From: Bryopsis sp. KO-2023
Taxonomy: Eukaryota; Chlorophyta; Ulvophyceae; Bryopsidales; Bryopsidaceae
Direction: 5' to 3'
NCBI GenBank assembly: GCA_030272585.1
Contig: BSYQ01000011.1
Span: 1,054,001 to 1,118,000, forward strand
DNA: 64,000 nucleotides
The notes beneath the pieces are model-generated. The model had not been told where the DNA came from, did no database searches, and saw nothing but the letters and a program-made list of their open reading frames with translations. Made by a program: the position numbers and the translations under genes. The first letter of the stretch is position 1. Every line of letters starts with the position of its first letter. Positions 57,160-64,000 of this stretch are shown here, piece after piece.

Positions 57160-57946
57160 GGGATGTTTTTAGTGGCAGTTTGAGTGTGTGGATGTTAGCC
57201 TGGTATGCAGGTGGAAAAGTTGAAGTCATGTCGGGGTTGGGAAGTGGTTCTGTAAGCAGGATTCTGCATTTTTCTTAAAGTGATATAAGTTATCTCAGGA
57301 ATAGTTAAGACTCCTGGAACAAATGAGTTCCACCTCTTAACAGAACACCAGTCTGAGTTTCTTTCAATCTACACTGAAAAACAGAAAACCACTCTGCTCA
57401 CAGCCGGTCAATCTCTAAGATAATTAAAGAAGGTCTGAGGATTAGAAGTAATCCCAGACAAACGTTCAGATTCTGCAGAGATCAGGTATCCTGAAAGAGG
57501 GGACTCTCAGAATGGAGGACTACAGTCTCGGGTAAGACTGTACACACTTTGATTTATTTTAAATCAATCCCTGTGAGGACCTCATACACTAAGTCGAAAA
57601 TGGTGTGGTGTTTGATCCAACCTAGAAGTTAAGGTCACTTAAGAGGAAAAGTGCCCTTTCCCATAAACAGGACTGATAGTTCAAACTCTGGGATTAAACA
57701 ACTGCATGTTAACTGGACTAAGAGATGACCTCTAAAGCTTACAGCTCTCAGCCAGCTCACAGGCCAACTGTTACAGCTGTTTCAACCTGGAGGATTTTGT
57801 ATTTAAGTGGAAACCCTTATTAACTAGAGGAGAGGGCAAACTTTGCTTTATCTACCCAGGATAAGCAACTTAAAGCAAAAGGATACCGGAGCTAAGAGGC
57901 TCTAAGTACAGACGTAAGGCATTTAAGTCGAGAAGGAAGTATACAG
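57160..57946 (+). other. Non-coding spacer before the integrase ORF
   Basis: 787 bp without a long frame. It may hold an internal promoter, a splice acceptor or a subgenomic leader for the integrase; no signal is certain. Confidence 0.35.
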
Positions 57947-59368
57947 ATGCGGAAGTATGACATCTGGAGGGACCCTTGCACCCTGAGTCTTTTGCGGAAA
58001 GACTTTGTGAAGTTTGCTGGATATTCCAGCCAAGAAAAGGCAGCGGCTAGGAAAAAGGAGGCTAGGTATATGTGGGATTCGGAAACAGAACGAATGTTTC
58101 TGCAGGACGCGGGAGGAGATAAAAGGAGGGAGGTGCCAATGGAGGCTAGGAGACAGGAGCTAATTATGGAGGCACACATAGCAGTAGGACATGTGTCTGT
58201 GAAGGGAACTCTGGAGAAGCTCAGGGAGCACTACTTTTGGTATGGGATGGAAAAACAGACAAAAGAAACTTTGGGGAAGTGTGAGACCTGCCAGGAGATC
58301 AGGCCAAAGTTTCTGATACAGCCTAGACTGCTCCAGACCCCAGCTGGCCTTCCGTTTTATCAGTGGGGGATGGATACCTTTTCCGTTAGGATGCCTGACA
58401 CACAGGCTTTAGTGCATATTTTAGTAGTGGTGGACTATTTTACAAAATGGGCTGAGGCTGGAATAGTGGATGCAAAGAGTCCAATTTTTATAGCTCAGTT
58501 TCTCTTCCAGAACATCATCTGTAGGTTTGGGGTTCCTAGATTCTTCCTGTGTGACAATGGGACAGAGTTTAAGGGTTTAGTGTTAGATTTATGCAAGCAA
58601 GAGGGGATAGAGATTAAGAACACTAGTCCGAACCATCCCAGAACGAATGGGCTGGCGGAGAGATTAAATCAGACCCTGAAACAGGGAATAGTGGGTAGGC
58701 TAAAAGGAAAGCAGGCAGAAGAGACACCCACCACAGGTGCACTCTTATTTTCAGTCAAGGATTTACAGGGGGCTTTATTGGACAGTCTTAGAGACTATAA
58801 TAGCAGGGTAAAAGAAACAACAGGGTACAGCCCTTTTGAATTAGTATATATTAGGAGGCAGGTGAATAAAAGGGATTGGGCAGCTTATCAATTAGGACAA
58901 CAACTAGAGGAGTCTCAGGGAGATTTAGGGGAAGGATCCCAACCTCAGGGAGGAGGCTCTGGATCCCAGACTTTAGCTGAGAAAAGGGAAGAGGCACTTT
59001 TATTAGATCCTGTGATCCAGGAACTGCCAGTTCTGATCTCAGATAGGGAGTTAAAAGAGCTGAGTGAATTAAGAAAAAGGATGGAAGAAAGAGCTAAGGA
59101 ATCAATAGGAACAGCTCAGTATAGGCAGCAGAGGAACTATGGTGAAAAACTTAAAGAAAAAGAAAGAATAGAAGCTCTTAAAATAGGGGATTCGGTTTTA
59201 GTTAGAATTAAGACTTCTAAGAAGCTAGTGGTTAAAGCTCAGGCAGGATTTCGAATAGAGGAAATAGATAGAACGGGAGTTAGAGTTAAGGTCTCTAGGG
59301 GTACTCGACAGAGCCGGTGGGTGGCTCTAGAGGATGTCGCTGTACCCGGAGGAGAGCCTAGTACTTAG
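57947..59368 (+). CDS. Integrase of the second gypsy element (separate ORF)
   Basis: 473 residues. It includes its own N-terminal linker, the HHCC zinc finger (His pair around 'MEAHIAVGH', Cys pair in 'CETCQEI'), and catalytic Asp-Asp-Glu: 'QWGMDTFSV', 'CDNGTEFKG' and 'NGLAERLNQT'. The C-terminal part is an SH3-like segment ('GDSVLVRIKTSKK...FRIEEI'). There is no chromodomain. A separate integrase ORF, 1.6 kb after RNase H, is unusual for Ty3/gypsy, where it is normally fused to RT. The frame is open throughout. Confidence 0.9.
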   Translation: MRKYDIWRDPCTLSLLRKDFVKFAGYSSQEKAAARKKEARYMWDSETERMFLQDAGGDKRREVPMEARRQELIMEAHIAVGHVSVKGTLEKLREHYFWYGMEKQTKETLGKCETCQEIRPKFLIQPRLLQTPAGLPFYQWGMDTFSVRMPDTQALVHILVVVDYFTKWAEAGIVDAKSPIFIAQFLFQNIICRFGVPRFFLCDNGTEFKGLVLDLCKQEGIEIKNTSPNHPRTNGLAERLNQTLKQGIVGRLKGKQAEETPTTGALLFSVKDLQGALLDSLRDYNSRVKETTGYSPFELVYIRRQVNKRDWAAYQLGQQLEESQGDLGEGSQPQGGGSGSQTLAEKREEALLLDPVIQELPVLISDRELKELSELRKRMEERAKESIGTAQYRQQRNYGEKLKEKERIEALKIGDSVLVRIKTSKKLVVKAQAGFRIEEIDRTGVRVKVSRGTRQSRWVALEDVAVPGGEPST

Positions 59369-59549
59369 GAGAGTACTTTAAGAGAGTTTTACGGAGAAGC
59401 TTGGACCAAACCACTAGCGAGATATCCAAGAATAGAGAACAGTAGCGAATGAGACGGGTTTTAAGGAGTGTCTTCGGGAGGTCAGGGATAAAGTTCTAAA
59501 AGATATTTCGTTAACGACGAAGACTTCGAAGGAAAGAACGGCAGGAACA

Positions 59550-59999
59550 ATGTCCGAACAGCAGCTGAACGAGTGCATGGTGGCTGAAGTGCTCCGCCTT
59601 CGGACGGAATTAGAAAAACAAAGAGTGGAGGTTACTAGACGGCTCAAACGGGCCTTCACAAACGAAACCACCGCTGGGAGGACGGCGAGAGAGTTACTCA
59701 GGCGCCAGAAAATCGCTCTACTGAGTAACTTAGAGAGTTTGGGGAGGATAGAAGACTTTCAAAGTCGACTGCGGAAAACCCAAGGGGAAGAGGAAATTCC
59801 AGAGGAGAGACTGCAGGAGGTGGTTCGCGAGAGGTCTAGGACTTCTGGGTGGCGACGACAGGATTCGAACCAAAAACGGCGGCTGGAAGTCGTGGGTGAC
59901 ATGCACGAGCAGGAGATTAAGCGAGCGAGAGGAGAGGAGAGCGAGAGCGATGGGTTCGAAGTAACTGATAGCGAGAGTGAGGGAGAGAAGGGAGGTTGA
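59550..59999 (+). CDS. Accessory ORF 'B' of the second gypsy element, unknown function
   Basis: 149 residues from ATG 59550, after integrase in the place where some gypsy elements carry an env-like or antisense gene. It is highly charged and coiled-coil-like ('VLRLRTELEKQRVEVTRRLK'), with an acidic Ser-rich tail ('SESDGFEVTDSESEGE'). There is no signal peptide or membrane segment, so it is not env. The start codon sits in AGGAACAATG, the same ten bases as at the gag start. Confidence 0.6.
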   Translation: MSEQQLNECMVAEVLRLRTELEKQRVEVTRRLKRAFTNETTAGRTARELLRRQKIALLSNLESLGRIEDFQSRLRKTQGEEEIPEERLQEVVRERSRTSGWRRQDSNQKRRLEVVGDMHEQEIKRARGEESESDGFEVTDSESEGEKGG

Positions 60000-60223
60000 G
60001 ACATCGGCAGGAGAGCTCTGGAGGATGTAGAACTCTGGTTGAGTGAGGGAGAATATTGGGAGACCCAACACATAGATGTGGAGTCATCTTGAGAAGACAT
60101 AGAGGAGTGTTTTTAAACCCCAAGCCTCGAGGCGTCGAATTCCTTCGACTGAGAAAAAGAAAACCAACGGAGCGGGAGGTTTTACTTTTTTGTTTAAAAA
60201 AAAAAAAAAAGAGAGAAAAGAGA

Positions 60224-60303
60224 ATGGTTGAGTGGCGTCAAAGAGTGGAGGAAGCGATCGAGAGGATCGAGGCAGGGGCGGTGCAGTCCAGAGAGGGGGC
60301 TAG
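60224..60303 (+). pseudogene. Accessory ORF 'C', truncated by insertion of copy B
   Basis: From ATG 60224 the frame reads 'MVEWRQRVEEAIERIEAGAV...' and runs straight into the LTR of copy B at 60304. The poly-A/purine stretch before it (60196-60222) could be its leader. The rest of the ORF should resume after the nested element outside the window. Confidence 0.45.
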
Positions 60304-60817
60304 TGATACCAGCTGCTGACGTCCAGGGACGTCAGACGTCAAAGGCGTCATGCATCTGACGTCTGTGAAGCGTCAGATGCATCCCCGGTGAATGACAGCA
60401 TCCTCCCAAGGAGGTACTACTGACCTACAGCGAGGAAACCACCGTAAGAGCATAGAGTCAAGACAGTGGTTCGATCATCCAGATTAAGACTTGCGAGACT
60501 GAGGTCTTGGGTTCGAGTCTGAGCGGAAACGTGCTTTGGTCTGGGCCTGTGTGTGAGAGTGTGAGTGAGTCAGGAGTAGAACTGGCGGCTGTGAGTCAGG
60601 GTAGTGGGAGTGTTACGGGTGGTTAGTCACCCTCGGGAAAGTCGAACTGGGAGTTAAAATGATGGGACGCTTGATGTAACCTTGCTTTTCAGTGATCTGT
60701 TGGTGTGACCCCGAGTCTGTGACCCGTGCGATTTTGTGTGACCGTTCCGCCGCCGCCTCACTCTTTTCCGAGATAGGAGACGTCGCTCGCGGACGTCAGT
60801 CCTCCCGAGCGATAACA
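60304..60817 (+). repeat. 5' LTR of copy B
   Basis: 514 bp, TG...CA, about 18 substitutions from the copy A LTR. It keeps the inverted repeat and the tRNA-like hairpin (60486-60508). Confidence 0.96.
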
Positions 60818-61288
60818 TTTTTGGTTTCGGAGCCCGAAGGAACCGACTGGACTGGAGCTCTCCGCTGGTTTGACCAGCAGGTTTGTTCGAGGCGCTTAAC
60901 GCCAGTCGTAAGGTCGTGGGAAAACGGAAAAAAAGGCAAACGCAGTGAACGGGAAAAAAGGAAAACGTGTGGTAGCAACGTTGGAAAAGAATCACACCCA
61001 TAAAAAGAGAGAAAAGAGGGTGCCAACGTTCAGTCGTGTGACAGGACGTTTGGGAAAAAGGTTACCCTGTAACCTGCGTCGCTGTCAGCGAACTGTAGTA
61101 CTCAGGTTCGCAGGGTTAGAGTCGGACGTGAAGGGGTATAGTAGTATTACGTATAGTAACTCTCACGGCAAGGGCACGTGGGTTATCCGTTCACAGTTCG
61201 GCAAGGACAGGTCGTGGCGCGAAAGTCAACGGTCTACAGTTGACAGTAACCGTTGCCTGGAAAGTCAACTGAAAGTCAAGCGACCAGA

Positions 61289-63535
61289 ATGGCTCTGGTT
61301 CCGGTCGTTACAGAAAGCGACATGGTCGCGATAAGCGACGAAGTCATGGAAGGGTCAGAAGTGCAACCAATGGTGCACCAGCAAATTCAGAATATACAGA
61401 TAAATGGTTCTGATCACACTGAAATGCAAAGACAGATTGAGGTCTGGGGTGGAACAGTAACCAACCATCTCCAGCAATCATTGACCTCCATGCAGAATCA
61501 GGTTCAACAAGTCCAGGTTGAACTCTATACACACAGAGAGCAAGCAGAGCTACATCAGTCAACTCTCAAGGAAGAGTTGCAGTCAGCTTTAGTGCACAGT
61601 TTGGAAGAACAGAGTCGAAAACTACAGCAGACTCAGGAGCTACATGCAAAGGACTTTTATCAAAGCCTCACTGCAAATACAAACACTCAACTGAAGGACC
61701 TTGGTGAACAGTTGAGAAGTACAGGAAAAGATCATGCTGTGGGCATGGCTCAGTGGAAAAATAAGAACCAAACAGAGCTGGAACTATTCCAGAAGAAGCA
61801 GTTAGCTCTTCAGGAGCAACTGATGTTGGTTCAAAAGAAACAACAGGAAGATATTAATGCCCAATTATATGAAGTGTCTCAGCACATGCAAAGAATGCAA
61901 AAACAGCTGATGGAAGAGAGGGAGAGTATGACAAACACAATGACTAGCATACTGCAAGTAGAATTGGACTCCTATCCTGCAGTCATTCAGAAAATGGTAG
62001 CTACAGCAGTGGATGAAACCACCACAGCTATTGAGGACAAGTATAACAATGCTGAAGGACAGAAAGCAGATCTAGAAGAGACTAGATGGGCTTTAACTGA
62101 TCCAGAATATCAGAAAGCAGTTGATGGCTGGATGAAAGATGGAATCCTGAGAACACCTATTCCTCCACAAGTGATGCAAGTGCATATGATGCAAGCAACA
62201 CAAACAGTACAGAATACAGAGGAAGGAGAAACTGAGGGACAAACTCAGGATATCCCAACATCTGGTCAGCCACCAGTACAGCAAGTTATACCTGCCACAA
62301 GTACTGGAGCAGTACCTCCAGGACCCTCTTCTTTAGGTCTAATAGACCTCACTTCAGGACAACAACTGTCCATGGGTTTACCACCCCCTATACTGCAACC
62401 ACCAGCAGTAACTATAGCACCTCCAGCTACCTTTACTGTAGGTACTACCCCAGCACCATCAGGAATGGGAATTAGACCACCAAATCCCTTTGAACAGTTA
62501 ACAAGTCAAAGAGCATCCAGTGGTGGTGCACCTGGAGGAAATCCAGGGGATCCAAATGGATCAAATGGACCAAATGGCCCAGACAGACCAGGCATGCCTA
62601 GAGCATCTGGTTCTGGACATCCAGGGCCAGGGAATGGTGGTGATGGTGGTGGAGGTGATGGAGGAGGTCCCCCAGGAGGAGGACCACCTGATAGAGATCC
62701 TAGTGGCACATCAGGAGGTTCAGGACAAGGTCCTGATAGACCTTACAGCAAACAGATTAAGCTCACTCCCCCAGAGAAGTTCACAGGAGATGAAAGGATG
62801 TCTGCAACAGAATGGATACTAGGAATGAAGAGATGGTTGCAGAATCAACACATCTTAGAGAGAGACTGGTTATCCTGTTTTCAGTCACATCTCCAGGGAG
62901 ATGCACTTAGCTGGTTGAACCTAATGGACATACAGATCATGAATCAGGAAAAAGCAGAGTATGCTAGCTGGCAAGAGTTCACTCAAGAGCTCAGGAATGT
63001 TTTTGAGCCAGTTTCCTTAATAGAGACTGCCAGAAAGCAGTTAAGAACTCTAAGGCAGACAGGAACTGCCTTAGGCTACATCAGACTCTTCAGAAAGCTG
63101 ATGTTTAGACTCCCCAACCTACCTCAAGAAGAAAGATATGCAGCCTTTGTGGATGGGCTCTCAGATAGAAATATGCAAGCACAGGTTATGACCCTGTGTG
63201 ATGGAGATCTGGATAAGGCCATCCTCACAGTCCAAAGACTCTCTGCAACTATAGGCAGTAGAGGTGGCACTACTAGCAGTTTTAGAGGCAGAGGTAGAGG
63301 GAGGGGAAGATTTGGACAAAGAAATACACAGATGTCAGCAATGATGTCTGCTGCAACATCACAACTGCCTCCTGCAGCAAATTCAGTTAAGGCTGTGCAG
63401 CAGAGAGGTCAGATGAAATCTAGGCCCTCAAGGGGAGGATCCTTCAAGTGTTTTCTATGTGGAAGCACAGAGCATGGGGTAAGACAGTGTCCCAAACTGT
63501 CCCAAGCTCAGAAAGCCCTGAAGAAGGGAAACTAA
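61289..63535 (+). CDS. gag: Gag polyprotein of copy B
   Basis: 748 residues from ATG 61289, nearly identical to copy A (a dozen or so replacements, mostly conservative). The coiled coil, capsid, RG stretch and CCHC knuckle are all present. It ends directly after GGGAAAC (63526-63532) at TAA. Confidence 0.95.
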   Translation: MALVPVVTESDMVAISDEVMEGSEVQPMVHQQIQNIQINGSDHTEMQRQIEVWGGTVTNHLQQSLTSMQNQVQQVQVELYTHREQAELHQSTLKEELQSALVHSLEEQSRKLQQTQELHAKDFYQSLTANTNTQLKDLGEQLRSTGKDHAVGMAQWKNKNQTELELFQKKQLALQEQLMLVQKKQQEDINAQLYEVSQHMQRMQKQLMEERESMTNTMTSILQVELDSYPAVIQKMVATAVDETTTAIEDKYNNAEGQKADLEETRWALTDPEYQKAVDGWMKDGILRTPIPPQVMQVHMMQATQTVQNTEEGETEGQTQDIPTSGQPPVQQVIPATSTGAVPPGPSSLGLIDLTSGQQLSMGLPPPILQPPAVTIAPPATFTVGTTPAPSGMGIRPPNPFEQLTSQRASSGGAPGGNPGDPNGSNGPNGPDRPGMPRASGSGHPGPGNGGDGGGGDGGGPPGGGPPDRDPSGTSGGSGQGPDRPYSKQIKLTPPEKFTGDERMSATEWILGMKRWLQNQHILERDWLSCFQSHLQGDALSWLNLMDIQIMNQEKAEYASWQEFTQELRNVFEPVSLIETARKQLRTLRQTGTALGYIRLFRKLMFRLPNLPQEERYAAFVDGLSDRNMQAQVMTLCDGDLDKAILTVQRLSATIGSRGGTTSSFRGRGRGRGRFGQRNTQMSAMMSAATSQLPPAANSVKAVQQRGQMKSRPSRGGSFKCFLCGSTEHGVRQCPKLSQAQKALKKGN

Positions 63536-64000
63536 AAGAGGAGGCTAGTGTTGGGTCAGCTAAGCCTCCAGATGATATTGAAATGAAAGAACCCACTACA
63601 AAAACACCAGCCTCACTAAATGATGGTGTTCAAGAGACACCTGTGGTTGCAGCCCCTATTGCAACAGAACAGGAAGCATACACACTGGATGGGGTCACTC
63701 CAGGAGTGTTAATTCAAAAGAAAAAGCAGTCTCAAAAGAGAGTGGATAAACAAACAGAGGCCACTGTGAGTTTACCCACTAGAGTGGAAAGAAATGTTGA
63801 GGGAAAGGAACCAGTTCAGACTGCAGTAGCTCAGGCTACAGCAGCATATAGAGGATATGAACTGGCAGGATTTATTGGTGCAAAGAAAGCTACAGCATAC
63901 ATTGATACAGGATCCACTGCTAACTATATTAGCATGGATGCAGTCAAGGAACTGGGACTGCAATACAAACCACAAGAAACTCCTGTTAAGTTTCTAGATG
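63448..64000 (+). CDS. pol: Pol polyprotein of copy B, 5' part
   Basis: The -1 frame is open to the window edge and includes the protease DTGS motif (about 63904). It matches the start of copy A pol; the rest lies outside the window. Confidence 0.92.
   Translation, partial: MFSMWKHRAWGKTVSQTVPSSESPEEGKLKEEASVGSAKPPDDIEMKEPTTKTPASLNDGVQETPVVAAPIATEQEAYTLDGVTPGVLIQKKKQSQKRVDKQTEATVSLPTRVERNVEGKEPVQTAVAQATAAYRGYELAGFIGAKKATAYIDTGSTANYISMDAVKELGLQYKPQETPVKFLD

Larger units (their letters stand above)
51400..60303 (+). mobile_element. Ty3/gypsy element with split pol and accessory ORFs (interrupted)
   Basis: The left end (about 51400) is approximate. Contents: an LTR-like leader with TATA box, primer-binding site (52674), gag-protease, RT-RNase H in -1 frame, a separate ORF of unknown function, integrase as its own ORF, and two further small ORFs, the last cut by copy B at 60304. 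The 3' LTR and remaining sequence must lie beyond the nested element. Sequence and gene order are unlike the chromodomain element nearby. Confidence 0.82.
60304..64000 (+). mobile_element. Chromodomain Ty3/gypsy element, copy B (right part beyond window)
   Basis: Same family as copy A, offset exactly 44376 bp with no net indel across LTR, leader and gag. It has inserted into accessory ORF C of the second gypsy element. Predicted 5-bp duplication: GCTAG (60299-60303), to be found after its 3' LTR. Confidence 0.95.

Noticed and set aside
59550-59999. Accessory ORF B as an env gene
   Set aside because: No signal peptide, membrane segment or cysteine pattern; it is a charged coiled-coil protein.

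Overview
This is nuclear DNA of an intron-rich eukaryote. Genes are split by GT-AG introns with (C/T)AG acceptors; exons are GC-balanced, while introns and intergenic DNA are A/T-rich with long A, T and G runs, and LTR and DIRS-type retrotransposons fill about a third of the window. Two N-termini look like primary-plastid transit peptides (a BADC-like biotin-carboxyl-carrier relative and diaminopimelate decarboxylase, with no signal peptide ahead of them), and a CFAP300 homologue implies motile cilia. Together these suggest a flagellate alga with a primary plastid (green alga or glaucophyte). I cannot name the species.

Layout. 1-15 kb holds host genes: a heptatricopeptide (HPR/RAP-type) organelle RNA-binding protein (-), a BADC-like plastid protein (+), CFAP300 (-), LysA (-) and a DCC thiol-disulfide oxidoreductase (+). 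15.9-23.7 kb is a complete chromodomain Ty3/gypsy element with 514-bp LTRs that I read as identical, a 5-bp target duplication and an intact gag and pol joined by a canonical -1 frameshift heptamer; it sits inside one copy of a 120-bp tandem duplication. 24.1-27.6 kb is a nine-exon dynamin of the DRP4/Mx type (-). 27.6-33.3 kb is repeat-rich and nearly gene-free, with long inverted repeats, a 15-bp minisatellite and tRNA-like (SINE-like) segments. 33.3-45.3 kb holds host genes again: unresolved exons, a small charged protein, a complete HPR+RAP protein (-), a secreted two-PAN-domain protein (+), a partial gene (-) and a coiled-coil CCCH zinc-finger protein (+).

46.7-50.6 kb is a damaged DIRS-type tyrosine-recombinase retroelement (-). 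About 51.4-60.3 kb is a second, very different Ty3/gypsy element: gag-protease, RT-RNase H and integrase lie in separate reading frames, with extra small ORFs between and after them. It is interrupted at 60304 by a second copy of the chromodomain element, which runs off the right edge. This element with accessory genes is the most unusual object here.

Together, two HPR/RAP proteins point to heavy post-transcriptional control of organelle RNAs, LysA and the BADC-like protein belong to plastid lysine and fatty-acid synthesis, and CFAP300 to dynein-arm assembly. Exon boundaries were set by hand from splice consensus and reading phase, so ends may be off by a few bases. All family names come from motif recognition, not database searches.
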